Below are positions 10,301 through 19,595 of a stretch of 64,000 nucleotides of DNA, piece after piece. Origin of the DNA: Rostratula benghalensis. Lineage: Eukaryota > Chordata > Aves > Charadriiformes > Rostratulidae. Each line of letters starts with the position of its first letter. The stretch's first letter is position 1. The stretch spans positions 249,947 to 313,946 of the forward strand of contig VXAI01000375.1 of NCBI GenBank assembly GCA_013399305.1, in the 5' to 3' direction. The notes under the pieces are model-generated. The model did not search any database, was not told the DNA's origin, and worked only from the letters and a program-made list of their open reading frames with translations. Position numbers and translations under genes: made by a program.

Positions 10301-13300
10301 TTTTCCCCCCATCTGTATTCCCTCTACATTGGTTGAATATATATATATTAAAAAAAGAGATAATTCTCTGTGAAACCTTTTTTTCTAGATGTCTCTGCTG
10401 CTGGTATTTTGCCAGTGATTAATTATAGCTATGTTACTGGGCTGTTACTGACATCAGAAGTTGTGAACAATAATAGAATACAGAATAACAAGAGATATTC
10501 TTCTGATAGTGTTCATGCAGTTAACAGTAAAAGTGTTTATTTATTACACTTCATAGAACCTTTCTTTTGTGTGTGTGTCGTCACATGCTAATAGTATGTG
10601 AAATGGAGAGACTTTTCTTTATATCCAAAAGGCACAATACAAGGGAATCACTAGGACACTACCATCTTCATAAATAGTTCATTTATTGAAGGATTAATTC
10701 ATTTGTAATGTTGATCCATATATCTGTAATGGAATGGAAAAGATTCATGAATGTATTGGCAGAGTATAGTTAAAGTCTTTCTCTGAATAAATGAATGGCA
10801 TCTTTCACTTGGTTTTTCTCTACAGTGATGTTTAAGCTGTGGTCTGACATCACGCTGACTGACCTGTTGTCCAAGTGTCCATGGAATAACAAATCAGTCC
10901 ACTGTAGGAACCCAAAAACTAACTGTCAAAATGAAAAAAAATCTATTATGTGTTCAAAATTAAATAACCTTTGATCCCTCCCTGTCACTTGCATGCACCT
11001 GACCAGAACCAGAGCAGCGGGGGACTTGACTGAATCCTGATGCTTCTTCTCAGTGCTCAGGGCTGCTCTAGAGTTCTCTAAGTGCACAAATTTTTATGAA
11101 TGTCTGCATGTCTTTCTAAGGGGCTTTGTGGCAGAAAAGGTCTGGCATTTCTCAAGGTTGATATAAAGCACCTTAAAAAAAGTCTGCTGAGATTTGGGTA
11201 GACAAGTATGTAGTATGAGTATGTTCCTCTTGGAGGCTAGATCAGGACCAGCAGATTCTGAGTGCGTGCTCTGTCCTTTGTAGTGAGATAGCACAAAACA
11301 ACTCACCAGTCAGCAAGTGTCCTGTTAAAAAAAAAAAAAAAAAGAAAGAAAGAAACAGCTGTATGACTCATGAATGACTTGTTGGCTAAGCTTAACAGAG
11401 GGGGGGAAAAAACATGCTTTTCAGGTTTGTATTTGCCAGCTGCTAATAGGAAATGGGATCAGCAATGCTGGCTGAAATGAGTTGCAGTGTGTTAAAGAAT
11501 TTCACAGCTGATTAAAGTATGTGCTTAATTTGCTCTATTAGAGTCTGGAAAAATTCGGAGAGGCAGAGGTGTTCCATTATCTTTTTTGTAGTGATAATGA
11601 AGCAGTAGTACCAAATGAAATCACAGTAGCTATAGTCAGTTGGTAAGACTTGGGAACAGTGTGGGCCAGAAATGTAAAAGTTCACGTGGTATGGCCAGCA
11701 CAGTAAATACAGGCTTCTGAAAGTATACATTTTGATTTAAGATCTAATACTGTCTTAGAAGCAAATTACACAACTTATTGAAAAGGAGAAAGGGATCCAT
11801 CCTTAAGTTTACAGTAAACATTTTTTCTATTAGGAAAAATATTTTTGATTTTTAAAGTCCCATTCTATACATAGGTATCAAATTTAAAACCATTCAGAGA
11901 ACTATTGTATTTTATGAAAGCATTAGAGTTTTTGAAATGCAGTTTTATTCTATGTAGGAATAAAATTTAAAAGTTTCAAAATTTCTCCATATTGGTCATT
12001 TTAGGTTTAAATAAAAAAAGTAATGTTCTTTTTTCTCTCATATTCTCACTCTCTTTTCCATGTGGAACAGATATGTTTAACTTGTATGACAAAAAACCTC
12101 TTAAAAAAGTTGCCAACATTGACATATGTTTAAATTTTGTCCACAAAATTTCTAGGCCATTATAATTGCATTTTGCTACACGGAAGTATAGCACAATCTA
12201 AACTGAAACATATGAGAGTCACAAGAGGGGAAAGCATGAATTTTGTTATTCAAGCTGGAGAGTTGGGCCTGATGAAATTCAACAAGGGCAAGTGTAGGAT
12301 CCTGTACGTGGGGAGGAATAACCCCCTGCACCAGTACAGGTTGGGGGCTGACCTGTTGGAGAGCAGCTCTGAGGAAAAAGAACTGGAAGTCCTGGTGGAC
12401 AACAGGATGACCATGAGCCAGCAATGTGCCCTTGTTGCCAAGGTCAATGGCATCCTGGGGTGCATGAGGAAGAGTGTGACCAGCAGGTCAAGGGAGGTTA
12501 TCCTGCCCCTCTACTCTGCCCTAGTAAGGCCCCATCTGGAGTATTGTGTCTGGTTCTGTGCCCTACAGTTCAGGAAGGACAGGGAACTGTTGGAGAGGGT
12601 ACAGCAGAGGACCACAAAAACGATTAGAGGACTGGAGCATCTCTCTTATGAGGAAAGGCTGAGGGACTTGGGTCTTTTTAGTCTGGAGAAGACTGAGGGG
12701 GGATCTGATCAACACTTATAAATACTTAAGGGGTAGATGTCAAGAGGAAGGGACCAGTCTTTTTTTCAGTGATGCCCAGAGAGAGGGCAAGAGGGCATCA
12801 GCTTGTACATAAGAAGTTCCATCTAAACATGAGGAGGAACTTCTTCACTGAAAGGGTGGCAGAGCACTGAAACAGGCTTCACGGAGAAGTGGTGGTGTCT
12901 CCATCTCTGGAGACATTCAAAACCCACCTGGAAAAGTTCCTTTGCAACTTGCTCTAAGAGGACCTATTTTGTTCTTTAGGGTCTACCTCCAGTATATATG
13001 GTGATCAAGGACCACACAAGGGACATTATGAATCTACTACTTTCCCTGGAGAGACCACAACAACAAAAATAGCTTCACAACCAAGGTCAGCCCAGGTACC
13101 AGGTAAGTTTTTGAAGTCATTTTGCTGAACAATATAAGCACAGGGTTGTACTTATATGAACTGAAAGAAGAGATGAAAATGGAGGTCAAGTACAGTTGTT
13201 CAGACTTTGTTTATGAATCAGATAATATTCAGTTTTTTAATATGAAAAATTAAGGGTATTGTCACCCATATAATTGTCCAGCAATATCCTGATGAGAGAA

Positions 13301-16300
13301 ATATACATTTGGAGAATCGGATTAAGATCCAAATAACGGTTATAAATTAATATGAGATCAGGCAAAATTCAATAAAGATAAATGCTGAAAATAATAAACT
13401 GAGTGTTCCAGAATAAGGCTTGCAGATTAAAATGGAATAGAAAGAAGCCAACACCATGATAAAATTGCAAAAGAATGCAAATATATTCTGTGACATATTA
13501 GCAGTAAAGTACTTTTTAGAAGAGAGAAAATAATTGTCCCACTTGATTTAGGCCTACCAGGTCCAGAGCTGAAGCTCCATGTTCAGTTCAAGGCATTGCA
13601 TTAATCTCATAGGAAAAAAAAATAGAGAAGAGCACGAAGAAAATTTTTGAAAGGTAACCTTGAAGCACCTTTTGAAGAATTCATTTTCAGAGAAAACTGA
13701 AGGGAGATATGAAAAGATTATGCTAAAAAAAGAATGTTTATCAATTTTTCATTATGGAGTAATAATAATTAACTAGTTAGAACAAGTAATTTCTTTCAAA
13801 TGAAACACAGGAAACTTGTTAAACAAGGGAGAGTTGGAGAGTTGTTTCAACCAAAGAAAGGAGACGATCTCTGTCTATAATGGTAGTAGAGCATAAAGAA
13901 TAGGCTTCTGGGAAGGTTGTGAAATCTCTACTAAAAATAGTGAGAGAAATGGAATATTACTCAGCCAACATCTTCTTATTGACGCTGTTTCACTGTAGTG
14001 AAATGTAACTGATGTAACTGACCTAGTAGTGTCCTGTCTAGTAGTAGTTTCTCTTTTTTTCGGTTTGCCCCCAAAATACCCTTTGAAGTAAGATTTTCAA
14101 TGAAAAAATGAACAGGTCACTCTACCTGACACTCATGCTGCTTTTTTTGCCAAGGATTGCAGGTGTATCATTGGTAAGTCTTTTCTTTTGCTCTTGGAGT
14201 AAATCAGGGATACCCGATTCCTCTTCACCTATGTCCACCAAAGTACAGTGCTTATAAGCACTAACAGAGATGGGGTATTTCATCTGAGCTGGCCTACGTA
14301 TAGCTGAATTACCAAAATTTATTTGATTTGCACAGAAACACTTCATAAGTTAGGAAAAAAGTCTGACAGTTTAAAGAATATAAAAGAGCTTGTGTTCTTG
14401 CAGTTCGGTGAAACAGCAAAACTATGTGAGGTATGTTAACATGCTCTCCTCCCCTTCCTCAACTCTCCCCACAGAATGGCTGATCATAGTTGCTGCACTT
14501 GTGGCACTTGCATTGATTCTTGCAGTGTGCATTGCTGTTAACAGTCGGAGAAGGTAAGGCAGCCCCTCTAATTTTTCAAAACACTCTGCCTTGCTATTTT
14601 CTTCATTGTTGGGCTTCAAAGCTTTGTGAAAGAGCAGAGTAACACAGCACAGACCTTCCTGTCCAAAGCGTTTTGACTTGGGATGTGTGAGCCCAAGGTC
14701 ACTATGCCTGTACAGGTCACATATCAGTCTTCACACTCATACAGAACCATGTGAAGTCAGTAGCTGTATAAACCATTTGGTCTTTACTTGTAAATGGAAA
14801 CTAACTGTATATAGCTTGCAGAGAATTAATTATTCTCTACCTAGGAGAGAATGTCCTATTTCTTAAATAGGAAAGTCCTGTTCTATGAGAATGAAAACTA
14901 TATGACATGGACATAGACAGTAGCAACTACAGGATGAGCTGAGTATGATCTTCCACCATTAATAGTGTTGCCTGTGTACAGTGTGAAGAAGTGTGTCAGA
15001 CGATCATTATCACAGGATTAATTTGTTCCTTCCAAACAAAAGGCTGCCGGTATTCAGAGGCATGTATTGTAACATTGCTATCAAAGCACTCTGTAGCTTT
15101 ATTCACTCCACTTTACAGATGAAAAACAGAATAGAAGAAGGAACAGAAACTTGCAGCACTCTGTGTCTGAAGTTAGCCAGGAAATTTGAAAAAAGTCAAG
15201 CCTAACATATAGGCTGTAATGTTCTTAACTCTTTCTTTTCTCTGGGGACTGTTGTGAGGTTACTTCTCAATTGTCTTACACAGCTTTTTGCTACTGGAAT
15301 GTTTAATTGAATCCTTCACCAGAGTGCCTATTTTCTACTTGAATGATGAGATTGTACTATGTGTTGAGATTGATAAGTGGAAATTTTTGTTCAGGAGAGT
15401 GAGCAAATCTACTTCTAGTCTGCTGCTTGCTGGAAAGCACATTTTAATGTTTCTGTGGAATAGTGTCAAGATCAAAGCATGGGGTAGGTTCTAGAATAGA
15501 GCACTGCCCCATGGTGAGGGAGTAACCCAGGCGCTCTCTGCCTATGCAGAAGGTTTCTATGAGACAAACCAGTGCAAACTAGTGCTAAATTGTCAAACTG
15601 ATACCATTTTGCTGGAGTCATTAGTGAGATGCCACTTAATATGTTTGCCCTATGACTGTATCCACAGTATCAGTGCATGTGTGACAGTATTATTATTTCC
15701 CTGGAGGCGGTGAAGACCAGGCTGTACAGGGCTTGGAGCAACCTGGCCTAGTGGGAGGTGTCCCTGCCCATGGCAGAGGGGTTGGAATTTGATATCTTTA
15801 AGGTCCCATCCAACTCAAACCATTCTGTGATTCTATGATCTCAACCAAAAAAAAAAAAAAACCCCAGCCAAAAATGCCCACAATTCAGTGTGGTCCTACT
15901 TAATTATTCCTCTTGTTGCAAAAGAAGGATGCCTCTGTCTGATGTCTGTTGTAAAACTGTTAGGATGTCCTTCCACGGCCTAATAAAATATGCTGCCCAG
16001 CCTGACCATCACATCAGAAAAGACACTCTGAGCTGCTGTTTCAAGAGGCTGTGGACCTCCACATCTCCTCACTGGCCTCTTCTGGCATTTCATGGCTGCA
16101 GAGCATAAATCATGCCCAAGAGTGTGGGCAACATTAGTGTAGTGAACTGAGCTACTTTGCATAAAATAATCCTTATCTATTGGTCAGTAAGCATGGAAAA
16201 AGTAATACTTCAGAAAGTAGAATTGAACTGTTATTCAGGCAGCATATGCTTCATTTAAGAAGAAAAAACTTACAGTACATCTTCATAGAGACATTTTCCC

Positions 16301-19300
16301 TCTTAAGAGAGCTGTGTTTTGTATATTCAGTTTACATGAGGACAAGTAGGATTTTTAGCACCATGAAGCCAGAGAACCATCTTAACAGTCTGGGGCTAAT
16401 CTGTCAGCTATGTAGCAAGTTCATTTTTACTACCCTGAAAATACCCAGCCCATTGACCAGCATGCATCAGTTTTGGGTTGGTGACTTTTTAAAAGAGAGA
16501 GTCTCTTTGTGATCATTTAAAGCTACATACAGAATTTATTGGGCAGCACTGCAGTGAGTGTAACTTTAAAAGCGCAGTAACTATTTCCTACCTTAATATC
16601 ATAAGGAGCTATACAGTTGGTAGTATCAAGAGTAGTTTTCCATATTTTCTTGCCGTTGGCAGGCTTGTAGGCCTGAAATGATAGTACAAAGAAGAAAAAT
16701 TTACTTTGATTTCATTGCAGTTACTGAGACATGGTGGGATGGCTCACGTGACTGGAATGCTGTGAGGGTTGGCTATGTCATTTTTTGGAAAAGACAGGCC
16801 AGAAGGGCAAGGTGGTGAAGTTGCTCTTTATGTGAGAGAACAACAAGAATAGTATCAAGCTCTCCCTCGGGGCAAATGAAGAGACAGTTGAGAGCTTGTG
16901 GGTAAGGATCAAGGGGCAGGCCAATATGAGAGACAGTGTTGTGGGTGTTTATAACAAGCCACCTGATCAGGGTGGGGCACATGAGGCTTTCTGCAGACAA
17001 GTGAAAGTAGCCTCACAATCACAGGCCTTGGTTCCCATGGAGGATTTCAATCACCTGGATGTCTACTGAGAAGTCTACACAGTCAAGCATGTACACTCCA
17101 GGATGTTCCTCCAGTGTATTGATGATAACTTTTTGACACAGGTGGTGGAGGAGCCAGCAAGGAGAGGTATACTACTGGACCTAGTATTTACAAACAAAGA
17201 GGGACCAGTGGAAGACATTAAGGGTAGGGGTAGCCTTGGCTGCAGTGACCATGAAAGGATAGAGTTCAGGATCACGGTTAGTAATATGAGAAAATCAACA
17301 AGTAAGATTGAAATCTTGGACTTCAGGAGGGTTAATTTTGACCTCTTTAAGAAACAACTTGGAGAAATCCCATAGATTAGGGCTCTGGAATGTAGGGGAG
17401 GTCAAGAGAGCTGGTTGATATTCAAATATTGCTTTCTCCAAGCTCAGTGCATCCTTAAGAGGAAGAAATCAGGCAAGGGAAGCAGGAGACATACATGGAT
17501 GGGCAGGGAGTTTCTGAAAAATTTCAAGTGGAAGAAGAAAGTTTACATTGTGTGGAAGAAGGCACTGACCACTTAGGAAGATTACAAGAATGGCAATAGA
17601 TATGCAGGGATGAAACAAAGCAAGCCAAAGCCTCCTTGGAATTAAACCTGGCCAGAGATGTCAAGGTCAGCTGGAAGGGTTTCTTCAAGTATATGGGAAG
17701 CAAAAAGAAAACTAAAGAAAATGTGGGCCTGTTGTTGAAAGAAACAGGTGGCATGGTGATAGGGGATGCAGAGAAGGTGGAGTTATTGAAATGCCGTCTT
17801 CAGTCTTTACTGATCAAGTTGGCTGTCAGGAGTCCCAGACTTTGAAGGTAACAGACAAAGTCTGGACAAAAGACAACTTCCTCTTGCTTAAGGAAGATCA
17901 AGTTATGGAACTGTTAAATAAACTGGATATTCACAAGTCCATGGGTCCTGCTGGGATGCACCCGTGATTGCTGAGGAAGCTGGCAAAAATCATTGCTGAG
18001 CCACTCTCCATCACCTTTGAAAGGTCCTGGAGAACAGGCGAGTTGTCCGAGGAGTGGAGGAAAGCAGATGCCACTACAGTCTTCAGAAAGAGCATGAAGG
18101 AAGGCCTGGGAAACTACAGCCCAGTCAGCCTCATTTCCATCCTTGGAAAGATGATGGAATGGCTCACTCTGGGTGTCATATCAAAGCATATGGAGGAAAA
18201 GTAAACTATCAGAAGTAACACAGATTCATCAAGGGGAAATCATGTCTGACTAACCTGATAGTCTTCTATGGTGGTATGACTGGATGGATAGATAAGGGGA
18301 AGGTGGTGGATGTTGTCTACCCTGCTGTCAGCAAGGCATTTGACACTATCTCCCACAGCATCCTCATAGGTAAGCTTAGAAAGTGTGTGTTAGAATAATG
18401 GATAGTGAGTTGGATTGAAAACGGGCTGAAAGCCAGCACTCCAGAGGGTCACGATTAGTGGCACAGAGTCTAGTTGGAGGTCCGTAACTAGTGGTGTTCC
18501 CCAGGGATCAGTACTTGGTCCAGTCCTCTTCAATGTATTCATCAATGACCTGGATGAAGGGATAGAGTGTACTCTAGCAAGTTTGCTGATGACATAAAAC
18601 TGGGAGGGTTGTCTGACACACCAAAAGGTTGTGCTTGCCATACAGCGAAACCTGGACAGGCTGGAGACAGGCCAAGGAGGAACCTGCTGAAATTCAACAA
18701 GGGCATGTGTAGGGTCCTGCACTTGGGGAGGAATAACCCTGTACACGCGTATGGGACTGGAGAGCAGCTCTGCGGAAAAAGAACTGGAAGTCCTGGTGGA
18801 CAACAGGATGACCATGAGCCAGCAATGTGCCCTTGTGATCAAGAAGGCCAATGGTCTCCTGGGATGTATCAGGAAGATTGTGGCCAGCAGGTGGAGGGAG
18901 GTCATATCATTCTGTGATTCATTCTGTGATTCTGTAATGAGGTGAGAGCTTGATCCAAATTTCTGCTATCTCAAGGACTTAAGCATTTTCAAAGCTGTGG
19001 TCCCAAGTCTGGTTTTAAAATGATCCTGTATTTGTAGTGGGATATATAGAAAGTTCATAAAAGTGGATGTGTCCGAATATTAGAGAATATTTTATAGCTT
19101 TCAGTAATGAATGTTATTCCTATCTATAGTAAAAATAGTTACAAAACAAATAAGTGAGCTCCTGCCAAATTTTACATATATAATGGTGGATGCTTTCAAA
19201 AATGAAATATGCAATATGGAGAAACTTTACACTTAGCATTGTGTAAGTCTGCACTGGCAGACGCAAGTTTCATTTCCAAGCACTTTTTCCTAAATATTGA

Positions 19301-19595
19301 CTATCTTTCTTTTTTTTTCTCTTCATATTTCTGTTAGTATCCATTTATAGTACTTAATTTCTTTTTATTTCTTTCTAGATGTGGTCAGAAGAAAAAGCTA
19401 GTGATTAACAATGGCAAAGGGGCAGTGGAGGACAGGAAGACAAGTGGATTAAATGGAGATGCCAGCAAATCACAAGAAATGGTGCACTTGGTTCATAAAG
19501 AATCATCAAATGACCAAACAGGAGCATGTGATGAATTCCTGACCATTAATGAAACACAAAATCATCAGGAGCTTGACATGAAGAGTGGCGTGTAA
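1239..19595 (+). CDS. CD44: CD44 antigen (hyaluronan receptor), 3' part of gene, spliced
   Basis: CD44 is a type I membrane glycoprotein that binds hyaluronan through an N-terminal link domain and connects to the actin cytoskeleton through its tail. Only the stem, transmembrane segment and tail are in this window. The transmembrane exon (14475-14553) and tail exon (19379-19595) are unmistakable: their products follow mammalian CD44 closely, including the NSRRRCGQKKK juxtamembrane motif and the KSQEMVHLV segment. Upstream lies a run of exons that begin with two bases completing a codon and end with one base, the phase 1-1 pattern of the mammalian CD44 stem and variant exons. The link-domain exons must lie before position 1. 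CD44 is transcribed towards SLC1A2, the same convergent order as in mammals. The gene identity is secure. Which stem exons are constitutive and which are variant cannot be settled from DNA alone. Confidence 0.96.
1362..5176 (+). other. CD44 intron
   Basis: AT-rich intronic sequence. It holds a run of about nine T followed by twelve G near 1651-1670, and no recognisable transposable element. Open frames here are short and have no phase-compatible splice sites. Confidence 0.7.
5177..5353 (+). CDS. CD44: CD44 variant-type stem exon, 59 codons
   Basis: The acceptor is catcttaccag and the donor is CATACAG followed by GTAATA. The exon is 177 bp and phase 1-1. Its product is hydrophilic, His/Glu/Asn-rich and without cysteine, containing [26 protein letters not shown] and [15 protein letters not shown] is an N-glycosylation sequon, and the Ser/Thr content would suit O-glycosylation of an extended stalk. 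The His/Glu-rich centre is loosely reminiscent of mammalian v5, but I would not assign orthology. The frame, phase, composition and position inside CD44 support a real exon. Confidence 0.72.
5354..7071 (+). other. CD44 intron
   Basis: AT-rich intron with a short imperfect CTATA-type repeat near 6306-6335. No transposable element or further exon was recognised. Confidence 0.65.
7072..7200 (+). pseudogene. CD44: CD44 variant exon copy with a lost GT donor
   Basis: A clear acceptor (accatcatcatag) opens a phase-1 frame whose product contains [15 protein letters not shown], then [12 protein letters not shown] and TIIPS. It resembles the product of the exon at 1239-1361: TSSG..NDS..D, then (Y/F)PGWD, then a Thr/Pro-rich end. 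Aligning the exon ends puts the boundary after 7200, in the expected phase, giving 129 bp. There the sequence reads GAGAAA instead of GTAAGA, so the donor dinucleotide is GA. The frame stays open past this point to a stop at 7258-7260. A GT in the right phase exists inside the exon after 7137 (CCAG then GTTGGG), which would give a 66-bp exon. The copy is therefore either dead, shortened, or carries a sequencing error or very rare GA-AG intron. Confidence 0.55.
7201..8677 (+). other. CD44 intron
   Basis: The sequence contains a strong-looking acceptor (pyrimidine tract ending taccag at 7911-7917), but no downstream frame with a convincing donor. No transposable element was recognised. Confidence 0.6.
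8678..8863 (+). CDS. CD44: CD44 variant-type stem exon, 62 codons
   Basis: The donor is strong (GACACCA then GTAAGA). The acceptor AG at 8676-8677 is preceded by an A/T-rich rather than C/T-rich tract. The exon is 186 bp, phase 1-1. The product begins [19 protein letters not shown], has NEQGQGTEG in the middle and ends [13 protein letters not shown]. It is rich in Pro, Ser, Thr, Gly and Asp/Glu, with an NKTG sequon, as expected for a glycosylated stalk. The AAA-His-Pro-x-Pro start recalls mammalian v7, but similarity is too low to call orthology. Confidence 0.75.
8864..9718 (+). other. CD44 intron with a possible exon remnant
   Basis: Intron between two well-supported stem exons. It contains an acceptor-like site at 9376-9377 followed by a phase-1 open frame to about 9495 whose product (for example [18 protein letters not shown]) is stalk-like. 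No in-phase GT donor is present, so it is not listed as an exon. Confidence 0.55.
9719..9922 (+). CDS. CD44: CD44 variant-type stem exon, 68 codons
   Basis: The donor is strong (CCTACTA then GTAAGA). Two acceptors fit the phase: cactttccaag (exon from 9719, 204 bp) and gtcatggcag (exon from 9743, 180 bp). The longer form has the same length as human variant exon v10, from memory. The product is hydrophilic, with [17 protein letters not shown], then [15 protein letters not shown], then [14 protein letters not shown] and LPTS. NTTD is a sequon, and SGSEGG is a Ser-Gly pair next to an acidic residue. Phase 1-1 allows in-frame skipping. Orthology to v10 is suggested only by order and length, not by clear sequence identity. 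Confidence 0.75.
9923..10388 (+). other. CD44 intron with a decayed partial copy of the next exon
   Basis: Around 10234-10286 the intron resembles the first third of the exon at 10389-10526. An acceptor-like ctcatag is followed by sequence that in one frame reads TNYSYVTV, against INYSYVTG in the exon; the two share AATTATAGCTATGT. Confidence 0.5.
10389..10526 (+). CDS. CD44: CD44 variant-type stem exon, 46 codons
   Basis: The acceptor is excellent (cctttttttctag). The donor AACA then GTAAAA is acceptable and in phase. The exon is 138 bp, phase 1-1. The product begins [17 protein letters not shown] and ends [11 protein letters not shown]. It contains an NYS sequon and several Ser/Asn, but is less acidic and more hydrophobic than its neighbours. 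The frame continues open through the donor into the intron, so openness alone is not proof; the strong acceptor and the correct phase at both ends carry the call. Confidence 0.6.
10527..12979 (+). other. CD44 intron ending in a CR1 copy
   Basis: The intron contains an A-rich run with GAAA units at about 11325-11355 and, in its last 0.7 kb, a CR1 fragment described separately. A weak exon-like stretch at 10826-10903 was not accepted. Confidence 0.7.
12250..12965 (+). mobile_element. CR1 LINE fragment, C-terminal part of ORF2, 3' truncated
   Basis: The + strand encodes the part of CR1 ORF2 downstream of the reverse-transcriptase active site, with landmarks [49 protein letters not shown] and [20 protein letters not shown]. 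After about 12715 the frame is broken, but the sequence continues as recognisable CR1 (heLNMRKNFFT-like region, then [11 protein letters not shown]). It stops at about 12960, near the point where CR1 normally reads gcaacctgctct. The usual 3' end with ATTCTRTGR-type repeats is absent. It is inserted in the sense orientation of CD44, and its end lies within about 20 bp of the acceptor of the exon at 12980. Confidence 0.9.
12980..13102 (+). CDS. CD44: CD44 membrane-proximal stem exon
   Basis: The acceptor is ttttgttctttag and the donor is CCAG then GTAAGT, a full consensus. The exon is 123 bp, phase 1-1. The product contains [19 protein letters not shown], then FPGETTTTK and QPRSAQVP; joining to the next exon gives VPEWLII, against IPEWLII in mammals. 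GDQ followed by His, Gly, Ser and Thr residues matches the start of the mammalian GDQDTFHPSGG segment. In mammals, as I recall, this region is split over two small exons of about 135 bp together; here a single 123-bp exon appears to do the job. This is the region where metalloproteases shed the CD44 ectodomain. Confidence 0.9.
13103..14474 (+). other. CD44 intron
   Basis: AT-rich intron with no recognised repeat. A very good pyrimidine tract (ctctcctccccttcctcaactctccccacag) ends it. Confidence 0.8.
14475..14553 (+). CDS. CD44: CD44 transmembrane exon
   Basis: The exon is 79 bp, the size I recall for the mammalian exon, entered in phase 1 and left in phase 2, with consensus acceptor and donor (AGAAG then GTAAGG). 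It encodes [19 protein letters not shown] followed by IAVNSRRR. The hydrophobic stretch of about 21 residues is the membrane span. The Cys within it is the palmitoylation-site equivalent linked in mammals to raft association, and the Arg cluster starts the cytoplasmic ERM-binding region. Near identity to mammalian CD44 makes this the anchor for the gene call. Confidence 0.98.
15700..15841 (+). mobile_element. CR1 LINE 3' end fragment
   Basis: About 140 bp matching the extreme CR1 3' region: ctggaggcggtgaagaccagg, the gttggaatttgatatctttaaggtcc segment, and the terminal attctgtgattctatgat octamer-type repeat. It is immediately followed by an A-run after ctcaacc. This is a typical severely 5'-truncated CR1 insertion. 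Confidence 0.88.
16700..18945 (+). mobile_element. CR1 LINE, about 2.2 kb, degraded ORF2 with internal deletion
   Basis: The + strand carries CR1 ORF2 from the endonuclease domain ([12 protein letters not shown] start near 16718, then [11 protein letters not shown] near 17180 and [15 protein letters not shown] near 17240) into the reverse transcriptase ([19 protein letters not shown] near 18106, [19 protein letters not shown] near 18508, FADDIKLGG near 18582). Frameshifts and stops break it many times, so it is not active. Near 18905 it jumps from the region before the [12 protein letters not shown] block straight to the 3' tail (attctgtgattcattctgtgattctg). A large internal part of the 3' end is missing. 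Confidence 0.92.
19379..19595 (+). CDS. CD44: CD44 cytoplasmic tail exon and stop codon
   Basis: The exon completes Arg from the transmembrane exon and encodes [20 protein letters not shown], then [19 protein letters not shown] and a C-terminus of MKSGV, with TAA at 19593-19595. Seen in it are the basic RRR...KKK ERM-binding motif with a palmitoylatable Cys between, the GAVEDRK segment in the ankyrin-binding region, the Ser in the [10 protein letters not shown] segment equivalent to the constitutively phosphorylated mammalian Ser, the LV basolateral-sorting pair, and a short hydrophobic C-terminus (GV). The distal tail is more divergent ([19 protein letters not shown]), with a few residues more than in human. 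Confidence 0.98.

Larger units (their letters stand above)
14554..19378 (+). other. CD44 intron between transmembrane and tail exons
   Basis: A 4.8-kb intron holding two CR1 pieces (15700-15841 and 16700-18945). In mammals a rarely used short-tail exon lies in this interval; I did not find a convincing equivalent. The intron ends with a long pyrimidine tract, tttctttttatttctttctag. Confidence 0.8.

Noticed and set aside
10826..10903. Possible CD44 exon after a good acceptor (ggtttttctctacag)
   Set aside because: The frame is open and an in-phase GT exists, but the product has several Cys and Trp residues, unlike any CD44 stalk sequence, and the donor (ACT then GTAGGA) is weak.
12137..12721. 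194-codon + strand frame as a host gene
   Set aside because: From about 12258 it is CR1 ORF2, not a cellular gene.
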